Part shown: piece by piece, positions 1-9,544 of the stretch | Numbering within the stretch: the first letter of the stretch is position 1 | How the letters are laid out: each line of letters starts with the position of its first letter | NCBI GenBank assembly: GCA_021736705.1 | Contig: JAIPFI010000009.1 | Location: 1 to 35,521 of the forward strand | Direction: 5' to 3' | Source: Methylococcaceae bacterium | GTDB taxonomy: Bacteria; Pseudomonadota; Gammaproteobacteria; Methylococcales; Methylomonadaceae | Length of the DNA: 35,521 nt | Notes under the pieces: generated by a model | Seen by the model: only the letters and a program-made list of their open reading frames with translations | Told to the model about the DNA's origin: nothing | Databases searched by the model: none | Made by a program: the position numbers and the translations under genes

Positions 1-240
1 CTGGCTATGTTTGGCAAATACACTTTACGGATTGATCCAAAAGCCTTAGCGGAAAATTCGCCTAGTGGCAAAAACAAAATGCCGTGGAATACTATTTTAC
101 GCATCGAACATATTCGCGATTACATCCATATCGTTCTTGATAACGACGCTGCGTTAGTTATTCCTATCGAAACTGTTTCAGCAGGCGATATCAAAGAATT
201 CTCTAAACAAGTCAAAAAAATGATTGATTTGTACGGCTAA
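1..240 (+). CDS. C-terminal part of a YcxB-like family protein (probably truncated by window edge)
   Basis: ORF open from the window start to 240; sequence ...MPWNTILRIEHIRDYIHIVLDNDAALVIPIETV... resembles the YcxB-like C-terminal domain. Confidence 0.55.
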   Translation: MAMFGKYTLRIDPKALAENSPSGKNKMPWNTILRIEHIRDYIHIVLDNDAALVIPIETVSAGDIKEFSKQVKKMIDLYG

Positions 241-317
241 AATTTTTTGCTGACCTTACTTCAAATGATCTATTCGGCAAAGCATAACCTCAGCTTGCCG
301 AATAGCAACCAGCCTTT

Positions 318-494
318 TCACAAAACACCCTCGCGCTTTTGTATATACCAACGACACGCATCAACGCAATCCGGTTTACTCGCAAAAGGCCCACTAATTC
401 TCTCAACCGTAAAAAACCACCAACCTTGTTCATTAATATAATAACGATCTTGCGGTTTAAACACGGGATTATGTTGTTTCTTTTTATCTACCAT
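318..494 (-). CDS. small conserved protein, DUF6316-like (58 aa)
   Basis: Internal start MVDKKKQHN... of the longer 318..689 ORF; RYYINEQGWWFFTVERISGPFASKPDCVDACRWYI has the aromatic/GPF pattern of this small-protein family. Confidence 0.55.
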   Translation of the reverse strand: MVDKKKQHNPVFKPQDRYYINEQGWWFFTVERISGPFASKPDCVDACRWYIQKREGVL

Positions 495-501
495 ATTAAG
501 T

Positions 502-2391
502 ATGCTGAATTTTAAAAATATCGCCCTACGTCGTGGCACGCGCGTGTTATTTGCCAACACTTCATTTACCCTGCACAAAGGACAGAAAGTCGGTATTACC
601 GGTGCAAATGGCGTAGGTAAATCCAGCTTCTTTGCCTTGCTGCGTAACGAACTGCATCCTGACGAAGGTGATTTTAGCATGCCTCCCAATTTGGAAGTGG
701 CTCATGTTGCTCAGGAAACCCCCGCAGTCGAACAAGCAGCCATCGAATATATTATTGATGGCGATCAAGAATTACGCCGTTTACAACAAGAAATAATCAA
801 AGCTGAACAAGCAAACGACGGCATCAAACAGGCCGAATTATTTGCCAAAATGGAAGTTATTGGTGGCTATACAGCAACAGCAAGAGCCGCTCGCCTAATG
901 GATGGCTTAAGCTTTAAACAACCACAAGAACAACTCTCTGTCAGCTCTTTTTCGGGCGGCTGGCGTATGCGCTTAAATCTTGCCCAAGCGCTGATGTGCC
1001 GTTCTGATGTACTACTACTTGATGAACCAACCAACCATTTAGATCTTGATGCTGTTATTTGGCTGCAAGACTGGCTATGCAAATACCCCGGCACTTTATT
1101 ACTTATTTCCCATGACCGTGAATTTCTCGACACGATCACCGACCATATTGTCCATATAGAAAACCAAGTTGGTGAAATCTACACCGGCAACTACTCTGCC
1201 TTTGAAAAAAGACGTGCTGAAAAACTAGCCCAACAACAAAGCTCTTTTGAAAAGCAGCAACGTGAAATCACGCATATCCAAAGCTTCATCACTCGCTTTC
1301 GCGCCCAAGCCACTAAAGCCAAACAAGCTCAAAGCCGTATTAAAGCCCTAGAACGTATGGAGTTAATTTCCCAAGCTCACGTAGATTCACCGTTTAATTT
1401 TAGCTTTGGCGATCCCGGTAAATTACCCAACCCCATGCTGAAATTAGAAAATGCCAGCATAGGCTATGCGGACAAAACTATTTTAAATAAAGTTAATCTC
1501 TTCGTTTCACCCGGTGATCGTATCGGTTTATTAGGGCCAAATGGCGCAGGTAAATCAACTTTAATTAAGGTACTTGCCGGTGAATTAGGCGTTAGCGCAG
1601 GCGAAGTTCAATTTTCTGAAACATTGAAATTAGGTTATTTTGCTCAGCACCAATTAGAGCAATTGCACCTAGATGAAAGCCCAATCTGGCATTTACAAAA
1701 AATCAACCCCAAAGCCACCGAAAAAGACTTAAGAAACTTTTTAGGCGGATTTAATTTCAAAGACGACAAAACCTTCGATCCCATCGCGCCCTTTTCCGGC
1801 GGCGAGAAAGCGCGTTTAGTACTAGCCTTATTGGTTTATCAAAACCCCAATTTATTACTGCTTGATGAGCCGACCAACCATCTTGATTTAGAAATGCGCC
1901 ACGCTTTAAGCATTGCCTTACAAGATTATCAAGGCGCTATCATTATCGTCTCGCATGATAGGCATATGCTACGATCAGTCACCGATCAACTGTATTTAGT
2001 CGCTAACGGTTCCGTCGCTCCATTTGATGGTGATTTAGATGATTATCGACTCTGGCTTAATGAACAAAGACTACTGAACAGCAATACCACCAGTGACGCG
2101 CCAACCTCTAGCGTTAATAAAAAAGAACAACGTAAAGTCGATGCCGAGCGACGTAAACAACTAAAACCACTTTATGATGCATTAAAAAAAGCAGAGAAAA
2201 TATTAGAAAAATATCACACACAACAAAAACAGCTCGAAGAAGAGTTAGCGGACTCGTCTTTATATGATGATGCAAATAAAGCCCGTTTAAAACAAGTACT
2301 GCAAGAGAAAACTCAAATCGACAAAGCGTTAGAAGAAGCAGAAATGGAATGGATGGAGATTAGCGAGCAACTTGAAACAGCTGAGGATTAA
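502..2391 (+). CDS. yheS: ABC-F family ATP-binding protein, YheS-like
   Basis: Two ABC domains (GANGVGKSS / SGGWRMRLNLAQAL / LLLDEPTNHLDLD and GPNGAGKST / SGGEKARLVLAL / LLLDEPTNHLDLE), no TM segments, charged C-terminal extension. Confidence 0.9.
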   Translation: MLNFKNIALRRGTRVLFANTSFTLHKGQKVGITGANGVGKSSFFALLRNELHPDEGDFSMPPNLEVAHVAQETPAVEQAAIEYIIDGDQELRRLQQEIIKAEQANDGIKQAELFAKMEVIGGYTATARAARLMDGLSFKQPQEQLSVSSFSGGWRMRLNLAQALMCRSDVLLLDEPTNHLDLDAVIWLQDWLCKYPGTLLLISHDREFLDTITDHIVHIENQVGEIYTGNYSAFEKRRAEKLAQQQSSFEKQQREITHIQSFITRFRAQATKAKQAQSRIKALERMELISQAHVDSPFNFSFGDPGKLPNPMLKLENASIGYADKTILNKVNLFVSPGDRIGLLGPNGAGKSTLIKVLAGELGVSAGEVQFSETLKLGYFAQHQLEQLHLDESPIWHLQKINPKATEKDLRNFLGGFNFKDDKTFDPIAPFSGGEKARLVLALLVYQNPNLLLLDEPTNHLDLEMRHALSIALQDYQGAIIIVSHDRHMLRSVTDQLYLVANGSVAPFDGDLDDYRLWLNEQRLLNSNTTSDAPTSSVNKKEQRKVDAERRKQLKPLYDALKKAEKILEKYHTQQKQLEEELADSSLYDDANKARLKQVLQEKTQIDKALEEAEMEWMEISEQLETAED

Positions 2392-2455
2392 TCAATACTC
2401 TTTTTCCTCTACCACTCTCTGCTGCACATCAATGCCGAGAAGTTAATGAAACTTA

Positions 2456-3310
2456 CTATTTAATTTGGCGTATCGATTGCATTAACGCTACGCCTGCCAG
2501 AAAATTATCTGCTGGTTCTTCAGTAGTAAAGAAGTCTTCAATATCCGCTTCATCCGCTTTTCTAGCATCGTATACAAAAATACCAATCTTATCCTCTGGC
2601 TTTAAAAATCCAGTTTCACCAAATTCGGTATAGCGCGTCGCGCCTAAAGAAATAATAAATTGTTTCGGCTGCTTAAGCTGAAGTAAATAATGTTGTAAAT
2701 ATTCTAAAGGGCCAAAATTATTTTGGCTATTAAACGTTTTAATCATCCAATTTAAAAGTTTACTATAAAAATACTGGTAGCCAATCACCGGGCTATCTAC
2801 ACCGTATTGAATTACCTCGCCATTACGACACAAATAAGAGGCAATATGAATATGATCTAACACGCCACCTGTTTGAAATTGATCAATCTCAATCCATTCC
2901 CGCCCTATTCCCGTACACGCTAAGCCCCAGTTCTTTTTTTCGCTGATTTTATTTGCATTCGGCTTACGAATCGAGCAATCATTAAAAACGCTAAAGGCTA
3001 ATGGCTCTAGTGACTTGACTTGCTCATCTGTGTAATCAACATTAAATAACACACACATCTCCGGCTCCATATGCAAATTCACTGGGGCGGAAAAATCAGC
3101 ATCAATATGCGTATGTGACAAAGGAAAAGTACCTAAAAAAGTAGAATGCTGTGGCAAGTAAATAGGAAAAATACCTTTAGGGGCATTTTTTTCTTCGGTA
3201 ATCACATTGACAAAGTCGCCATCTTCACCAGCTTGACGTAGATGTTCTGCAAAATTACCTGCAATACCAAACACGGGTAATTTTTTAAGTTGATCAATAC
3301 TTATCTTCAT
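2456..3310 (-). CDS. conserved protein of unknown function (possibly DUF5718 family)
   Basis: Full-length 284-aa ORF with normal codon use; family assignment from recollection of MKISIDQLKKLPVFGIAGNFAEHL-type N-termini only. Confidence 0.6.
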   Translation of the reverse strand: MKISIDQLKKLPVFGIAGNFAEHLRQAGEDGDFVNVITEEKNAPKGIFPIYLPQHSTFLGTFPLSHTHIDADFSAPVNLHMEPEMCVLFNVDYTDEQVKSLEPLAFSVFNDCSIRKPNANKISEKKNWGLACTGIGREWIEIDQFQTGGVLDHIHIASYLCRNGEVIQYGVDSPVIGYQYFYSKLLNWMIKTFNSQNNFGPLEYLQHYLLQLKQPKQFIISLGATRYTEFGETGFLKPEDKIGIFVYDARKADEADIEDFFTTEEPADNFLAGVALMQSIRQIK

Positions 3311-3478
3311 TGTTTGTCACTTTTTATTATCAGCTTATATATGAGTAAAAAAAATAGTGACACTAAACCCAGCTGTACATAATGAGTTAAAAAATACACC
3401 GTTAACTAACTGTTTTACTGAAAGGAGAAATGCCATAATAGAATTTTGATTATCAGTTATTTATCGGCTTAATTTACC

Positions 3479-4006
3479 ATGAAAAATGCGCTCGTCCCAA
3501 TTTTAGGCTTTGCCGCACCTAGCGGTACGGGAAAAACGACCTTATTAACGCAACTCATTCCACAGCTTAAAGAACAGGGAATTCGTGTCGGCTTAATCAA
3601 ACATAGCCATCATAACTTTCAAATTGATAAACCAGGTAAAGATAGCTTTCGTTTACGTGAAGCGGGAGCAACGCCTGTCATGCTAGTTTCAAGCCATAGA
3701 CGCGCTATTATTACCGAGTTTTCTAGACCACAAGAACCTGTATTAAACGAGCAGCTTAGCCACTTTGATCAGTCCTGTTTGGATTTAATTCTAGTTGAAG
3801 GCTTTAAGCATGAAAATTTCCCTAAGATTGAATTGCACCGTCCCAGTTTGGAAAAACCGCTGCGCTATCTCAATGACCTTTCTATTATTGCTATTGCTTC
3901 TGACCAAGCACTTTCTCTTAAGCGTGAGTTAGTGCAAATGGACTTGAATAATATCCCTCAAATTACGCATTTTATTATGCATACGTTTTTGCAAAACCAT
4001 GACTGA
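3479..4006 (+). CDS. mobB: molybdopterin-guanine dinucleotide biosynthesis protein MobB
   Basis: GFAAPSGTGKTTLLTQLIPQLKEQGIRVGLIKHSHHNFQIDKPGKDSFRLREAGA and LILVEGFKHENFPKIELHR are MobB signatures; overlaps moeA. Confidence 0.93.
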   Translation: MKNALVPILGFAAPSGTGKTTLLTQLIPQLKEQGIRVGLIKHSHHNFQIDKPGKDSFRLREAGATPVMLVSSHRRAIITEFSRPQEPVLNEQLSHFDQSCLDLILVEGFKHENFPKIELHRPSLEKPLRYLNDLSIIAIASDQALSLKRELVQMDLNNIPQITHFIMHTFLQNHD

Positions 4007-5234
4007 TCAGTGCTATTCTCACTCATTAATTAGCATTAATGAGGCCTTAGAAAATATTCGCGCGGCGCTTTCGCCCATTAAAGACGAAGAAACCGTTAAT
4101 TTACATCAGGCTTTAGACCGTGTATTAGCGCGATCCTGTATTGCTCCCTTTAACCTGCCTGCTTTTCCTAATTCATCTATGGATGGTTATGCGTTTAACA
4201 GTGCCGATATAAAAAACACCCCATTTACTTTAGAACAAGTAGGTATTTCTTGGGCTGGGCGGCCTTTTTCCGGCGAATTATCAGCGGGGCAATGTGTGCG
4301 TATTTTTACCGGCGCTGTTATTCCATCAGGAGCTGATAGCGTGATTATGCAAGAGCAGATCCATTGTAGCGAACATGCTATCCACTTTCCTGAAAATGTT
4401 CGGGCAAAGCAGAATATTCGTTATATCGGTGAGGATGTTCGGCAAGATGATTGTTTACTAGCGGCTCCCAAACAATTATCAGCAATTGATTTAGGCTTAT
4501 TAGCTTCAGCAGGCATTTATGAAGTACGCGTTATACGCAAAATCCGCATTGCTTTTTTTTCTACAGGAGATGAACTCAGTGCTATTGGCATGCCTTTAGT
4601 CGCTGGACAAATTTACGATAGTAATCGCTATACCTTAACTGCCTTATTAAATAACCCTTGTTATACGATTACTGATTTAGGTGTTATTAGAGATGATAAA
4701 GCCAGCATACATACTTGTTTATTAGCGGCCGCGAAAAGCAATGATGTGATTATCAGCACGGGAGGCGCTTCTGTCGGTGATGCCGATTTTATTAAAGAGA
4801 TTTTAGACGACATAGGTCAGGTAAACTTCTGGAAATTAGCCATTAAACCAGGAAAACCTTTGGCTTTTGGTCGCATTCAAGATTGTCACTTTTTTGGTTT
4901 GCCCGGCAATCCAATTTCGGTTATAGCAACTTTTCAGCAAGTCGTGACGCATGCTTTACGTCAATTAATGGGTTTAAATAATAATGCCCCACTCCGCTTT
5001 AAGGCAGTATGTCATAGTCAATTACGTAAACAAGCGGGACGCCAAGAATTTCAACGCGGCATTTTAAGCCAAGCAGAAAACGGAGCATTTGAAGTTATCT
5101 CTGCGGGCAAGCAAGGCTCTAATATTTTAAGTGCCAGTAGTCGTGCGAATTGTTATATAGTCTTAACACGCGAACAAACGAACGTGGAAGCTGGAACTGA
5201 AGTTCTAGTCGAGCCGTTTAGTTTATTCTTATAA
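3999..5234 (+). CDS. moeA: molybdopterin molybdenumtransferase MoeA
   Basis: PNSSMDGYAF, GRPFSGEL, RIFTGAVIPSGADSVIMQE, STGDEL, IISTGGASVGDADF, LPGNPISV motifs. Confidence 0.95.
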   Translation: MTDQCYSHSLISINEALENIRAALSPIKDEETVNLHQALDRVLARSCIAPFNLPAFPNSSMDGYAFNSADIKNTPFTLEQVGISWAGRPFSGELSAGQCVRIFTGAVIPSGADSVIMQEQIHCSEHAIHFPENVRAKQNIRYIGEDVRQDDCLLAAPKQLSAIDLGLLASAGIYEVRVIRKIRIAFFSTGDELSAIGMPLVAGQIYDSNRYTLTALLNNPCYTITDLGVIRDDKASIHTCLLAAAKSNDVIISTGGASVGDADFIKEILDDIGQVNFWKLAIKPGKPLAFGRIQDCHFFGLPGNPISVIATFQQVVTHALRQLMGLNNNAPLRFKAVCHSQLRKQAGRQEFQRGILSQAENGAFEVISAGKQGSNILSASSRANCYIVLTREQTNVEAGTEVLVEPFSLFL

Positions 5235-5251
5235 TCCACAGAGGAATCATT

Positions 5252-5719
5252 ATGCTTACCATCAACCAACCAGCACCCAATTTTTCACTCTATGATGCTC
5301 ATCACGTTTTACATAAGCTAGATGATTATAAAAATCACTGGCTGGTTATTTACTTTTACCCCAAAGATAATACCCCGGGTTGCACTAAAGAAGCTTGCGC
5401 ATTACGTGATGATAGCGCCAAATTTGAAGCTTTAAACACTAAAATCATTGGCATTAGTACCGACAGCAGTAAAAGCCATATTAACTTTAGCCAAACACAC
5501 ACATTAGCTTTTACCCTGCTCGCCGATCCTAAAGGTGAAGTTAGTAGAGCTTATGAGGCATTATTTAAACTAGGTCCGATTAAATTCAGTAAGCGTCATA
5601 GCTTTATCATTGACCCTAGCGGAAAAGTGGCGAAAATTTATCGCTCAGTTTCGCCAAGTATTCATAGCCAAGAATTAATCAATGATTTACAACAGTTACA
5701 GGCTGAATATAAAAGGTAA
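5252..5719 (+). CDS. bcp: thioredoxin-dependent peroxiredoxin, BCP/PrxQ type
   Basis: FYPKDNTPGCTKEACALRDD with peroxidatic Cys and C-X4-C resolving Cys. Confidence 0.92.
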   Translation: MLTINQPAPNFSLYDAHHVLHKLDDYKNHWLVIYFYPKDNTPGCTKEACALRDDSAKFEALNTKIIGISTDSSKSHINFSQTHTLAFTLLADPKGEVSRAYEALFKLGPIKFSKRHSFIIDPSGKVAKIYRSVSPSIHSQELINDLQQLQAEYKR

Positions 5720-5757
5720 TATAAAAATATTCTGAAAGTGAGTGGCTAAGGTGTTAT

Positions 5758-6351
5758 TTATTTTTTAACAATAGTAGACCACGCTGACAGCCACGCATCA
5801 GACTGATAATAATCCGCTTTTTTGGTTAAATTACCCATAACTACTTGTTTTAAAGTGCTCTCGATAATACCAAAAAAATGACAATAAGCACGCTGTGCAT
5901 CTAGCGCTTTAATTTCACCATCTTTAATGCCATTTTGCAAAATTCTTAAAATCTTTGAAAACGGCGCGGTTTCCATTAATGGCTTTTCTTCCGGTAAAAA
6001 CTCACTGATATTTAACACCAAAAGAAATTTCATGATTTCCGGTGCATGATCAGCCAAGTGAAACCATAAATCAACAATCTCTCTTAATTGTTCGGATGCT
6101 TTACGATTTCTACGACGTATATCATCAATAGAGACACTTAACCTATCCAGAACCCATTCATACAATGCCTGCGCAATTTCTTGCTTATTCTTAAAATGCT
6201 TATAAATCGCAGCACTCGTTTTAACGCCAGAAAGCTCAGCAATATCTGTTAATGAGGTATTAAAATATCCTTTTTCGGTAAATAACTTTAATGCCGCTAC
6301 TAAAATATCATTATGTAGCTCTTCTTTATCTTTTTGTATTTCCTGATCCAT
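5758..6351 (-). CDS. TetR/AcrR family transcriptional regulator
   Basis: N-terminal HTH: ILVAALKLFTEKGYFNTSLTDIAELSGVKTSAAIYKHFKNKQEIAQALYEW. Confidence 0.9.
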   Translation of the reverse strand: MDQEIQKDKEELHNDILVAALKLFTEKGYFNTSLTDIAELSGVKTSAAIYKHFKNKQEIAQALYEWVLDRLSVSIDDIRRRNRKASEQLREIVDLWFHLADHAPEIMKFLLVLNISEFLPEEKPLMETAPFSKILRILQNGIKDGEIKALDAQRAYCHFFGIIESTLKQVVMGNLTKKADYYQSDAWLSAWSTIVKK

Positions 6352-6403
6352 GTTGTTTTTTTATCCTAGCTCTTTATTAACGCTATCTTTATTATTAATG
6401 AAA

Positions 6404-6964
6404 TTATTCAGTCATTGAAGTAAAAGCGGCTTTTAAATAACTCGTCATTGACCATAAAGTTAAAATTGCCGCAATATACATCATTACCAAACCGAATAAA
6501 CTCATTGACATACCAGCGACGTCATCATGATATAACAAACAGCCTATAGCTAACATCTGCGCCGTCGTTTTCCATTTTCCTATTTGTGAAACTTTCACCG
6601 TGGCACGTTGACCTAACTCGGCCATCCACTCGCGTAACGATGAAATAGCAATCTCCCGACCAATAATTACCGCAGCGGGCAAGGTCATCCATATACTAGA
6701 TTCTGATTCAACCAATAAAACCAAAACAAAGGCAACCATAATCTTGTCTGCGACAGGATCTAAAAAAGCACCAAATTTTGTTTCTATCTGCATTTTTCTG
6801 GCTAAATAGCCATCTAGCCAGTCTGTAACACCAGCAATGAAAAAAATTAAGGTCGTTGCTATATTAGAATAGTCCCAAGGCACATAGAAAAAAATGGCTA
6901 AAACGGGGATTAACGCAATGCGTAGCAGCGTTAGTAATGTCGGTAAATTTATTGTATCAATCAT
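6404..6964 (-). CDS. pgsA: CDP-diacylglycerol--glycerol-3-phosphate 3-phosphatidyltransferase
   Basis: CDP-alcohol phosphatidyltransferase motif D(x)2DG(x)2AR...G(x)3D(x)3D: TDWLDGYLARKMQIETKFGAFLDPVADK; overlaps uvrC. Confidence 0.95.
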   Translation of the reverse strand: MIDTINLPTLLTLLRIALIPVLAIFFYVPWDYSNIATTLIFFIAGVTDWLDGYLARKMQIETKFGAFLDPVADKIMVAFVLVLLVESESSIWMTLPAAVIIGREIAISSLREWMAELGQRATVKVSQIGKWKTTAQMLAIGCLLYHDDVAGMSMSLFGLVMMYIAAILTLWSMTSYLKAAFTSMTE

Positions 6965-8807
6965 CTTGATGATGGAATGTATCGTATATTCGTTGTGCTA
7001 ATTGCCGGCTAATCCCCTCTATGCTGCAAAGTGCATCAACACCTGCGCGAGAAATTCCTTGCATGCCGCCAAACTGCTTTAATAAAATCTGTCGCCTTTT
7101 AGGCCCCAGCCCGGCTATTGTTTCTAGCACGGATTCCTTTTTTGCTTTACCTCTGCGTGCTCGATGCCCAGTAATAGCAAAACGATGCGCCTCATCTCGA
7201 ATATGCTGAATTAATAATAAAGCACTCGCATTAGGCGTGACATCAAGCGGAAGTTCTTGACCCGGTAAAATCAGATTTTCCATGCCTGCTTTTCTGTCAG
7301 GCCCTTTTGAAACACCCACTATCATAACACTATTTAGCGCTAATTCGGCTAGTGCCTTTTCAGCTTGATGTACCTGACCTTTACCGCCATCAATAAATAA
7401 AATATCTGGAGCCTCATGCTCGCCTTTTACCAGACGCTTAAAACGTCTGGAAACGGCCTGGTAAATAGCTGCATAATCATCACCAGGTGTTATACCTTCG
7501 ATATTAAAGCGCCTATAGGCTGACTTTACCGGACCTTCACGGTCAAAAACGACGCAGGAGGCAACCGTATAATCTCCTTGCGTATGACTGATATCAAAAC
7601 ACTCCAATCGCTTAGGCACTTCCTGACAACCTAGCTCTTCCTGCAAGCTTAAAAATCGCGCATAAATACCCTGTTTATCAGCTAATTTAGTCGTTAACGC
7701 ATTTTCTACATTAACACTAGCTATTTGTAGCCATTTAGCTCGATCACTGCGCACATTAGGCGAAATACCCACTGCGTGCCCTGCATGATCACTCAACACT
7801 TGAGCCAATAAAGCCATCTCTTCGGGTGTATGACTAACGATTAATTCATGCGGGATATTTTTATCTAAATAATATTGCGGAATAAAGGCCTGTAAAATAT
7901 TTTCTGGTGTGTATTCATCGTTTATTTTAGGAAAAAAAGTTTTATTACCTAAATTTTGCCCATGACGAATAAAAAAGATTTGCACGCAAGCAATACCCGC
8001 TTTAGTTGCACAAGCGACAATATCCACATCCCCATGCTCACCCGAAACATAATTTTTCTCTAATATAGTGCGCAATTGGCTGATTTTATCTCTTACTAGA
8101 GCAGCTTGCTCAAATTCCAAATGCTTGGCTAAAGTATCCATACGCACAATGAGCTTATCAATTAATAAACTGCCCTTACCCTCTAAAAACAGCGTAGTAT
8201 TTTTCACATCTTCAGCGTATTTTTCTTGGCTAATTAAATCCACACAAGGTGCGGTACAGCGCTCAATTTGATACTGTAAACAGGGTCTGGAGCGATTTTT
8301 ATAATAAGAATCCTCACACTGTCTAACGGGAAATATTTTTTGTAATAACTTTAAAGTTTCGCGCACTGCACCTGCGCTAGGATAAGGCCCATAATAACTG
8401 CCTTTTTTCTTTTTAGCGCCGCGATGCGCAGTAATTTGCGGAAAATCCTGCTCAGTAGATATAAAGATATAAGGGTAAGATCGATCATCCCTTAAGCAAA
8501 TATTGTAACGTGGTTTATGTCGCTTAATAAGCTGACTTTCAAGCAGTAATGCGTCAGCCTCTGTATGCGTTACGGTAATTTCTATACGCACAATTTTAGC
8601 AACCATCATTTGTTGCTTAGGGGATGCCGCACCTTTTCTGAAATAACTGGTGACGCGATTTTTTAAATTTTTAGCCTTACCTATGTAAATGATATCGCCT
8701 TTATCATTTAACATTTTATAAATACCGGGTAAACGTGTTAGATTTTTTAAAAACTCATCGATATCAAAGTCCTGTGTATCTAATTCCGTAGCCTCCACTT
8801 CCGTCAT
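6957..8807 (-). CDS. uvrC: excinuclease ABC subunit C
   Basis: GIY-YIG N-terminus (LPGIYKMLNDKGDIIYIGKAKNLKNRVTSYF), UVR domain, RNase H-like ECFDISHTQGDYTVAS, C-terminal HhH; uvrC-pgsA order is conserved. Confidence 0.97.
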   Translation of the reverse strand: MTEVEATELDTQDFDIDEFLKNLTRLPGIYKMLNDKGDIIYIGKAKNLKNRVTSYFRKGAASPKQQMMVAKIVRIEITVTHTEADALLLESQLIKRHKPRYNICLRDDRSYPYIFISTEQDFPQITAHRGAKKKKGSYYGPYPSAGAVRETLKLLQKIFPVRQCEDSYYKNRSRPCLQYQIERCTAPCVDLISQEKYAEDVKNTTLFLEGKGSLLIDKLIVRMDTLAKHLEFEQAALVRDKISQLRTILEKNYVSGEHGDVDIVACATKAGIACVQIFFIRHGQNLGNKTFFPKINDEYTPENILQAFIPQYYLDKNIPHELIVSHTPEEMALLAQVLSDHAGHAVGISPNVRSDRAKWLQIASVNVENALTTKLADKQGIYARFLSLQEELGCQEVPKRLECFDISHTQGDYTVASCVVFDREGPVKSAYRRFNIEGITPGDDYAAIYQAVSRRFKRLVKGEHEAPDILFIDGGKGQVHQAEKALAELALNSVMIVGVSKGPDRKAGMENLILPGQELPLDVTPNASALLLIQHIRDEAHRFAITGHRARRGKAKKESVLETIAGLGPKRRQILLKQFGGMQGISRAGVDALCSIEGISRQLAQRIYDTFHHQDD

Positions 8808-8827
8808 TTACAATATCTCATTAATCT

Positions 8828-9424
8828 TTACAAACATTCATCTGCCGTCGGTAATCGCGTTAACAAATCATCCCATTCAATTTGCACATCATCCAAAACA
8901 GAAATAGCTGTGCGACCAGTTAATTCAAGTATCTCAGCTTTACCATATTCGCCATGTTGCAAACGATAAATAGTTAATACCCGATCAATGGGATGAACGA
9001 GCCAGTATTCACGAACCCCATGCCGCTCATATAATTCACGTTTTTTAATTTGATCATGGCTGGCAGTTGAAGGCGATAACACCTCTAAAATCCAATCCGG
9101 CGCGCCACGCACTCCACGACGATCTAGTTTATTACTATCGCAAACCACCAAAACATCTGGCTGAACCACCGTATCTATACGCTCGTCAGCTTCATCATTT
9201 TTAGGTAGGCGCACATCAATCGGGGCAATAAACGCGCGACATTTCTTACCGGCTAAAGCTGAACGCAACTGAAAATAAACATCACCTACAACCTCTTGAT
9301 GCTCTAAGTTTGGGGCAGGAGCCATAAAATAAGCTTCGCCATCAATCAACTCATAGTTATTATCTGGCCAATGCAAATAATCGCCGTAATAATGTTGTTC
9401 CGTATCTTTTAGTGCCAAGCCCAT
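8828..9424 (-). CDS. Uma2 family (DUF820) PD-(D/E)XK endonuclease-like protein
   Basis: YELIDGEAYFMAPAPNLEHQEVVGDV...VVQPDVLVVCD...GAPDWILEVLSPSTASHDQIKKRELYERHGVREYWLVHP. Confidence 0.9.
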   Translation of the reverse strand: MGLALKDTEQHYYGDYLHWPDNNYELIDGEAYFMAPAPNLEHQEVVGDVYFQLRSALAGKKCRAFIAPIDVRLPKNDEADERIDTVVQPDVLVVCDSNKLDRRGVRGAPDWILEVLSPSTASHDQIKKRELYERHGVREYWLVHPIDRVLTIYRLQHGEYGKAEILELTGRTAISVLDDVQIEWDDLLTRLPTADECL

Positions 9425-9491
9425 ACTATTAACCTCTAGTAATTAGTTTAATCACAGCCAAATTGTAATCGTTTCCATAAAAATGAACCAT

Positions 9492-9518
9492 AAAAAAAGG
9501 GCCTTTCGGCCCTTTTTT
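9492..9518 (-). terminator. intrinsic terminator downstream of pnp
   Basis: aaaaaaagggcc-tttc-ggcccttttttt: GC stem with U tract on the minus strand, directly after the pnp stop. Confidence 0.8.
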
Positions 9519-9544
9519 GTGTTGATAAGAAAAAACTAAGTGAC

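Noticed and set aside
318-689. Full 123-aa minus-strand ORF
   Set aside because: The first 65 codons are antisense to yheS; only the internal MVDKKK start gives a plausible protein.
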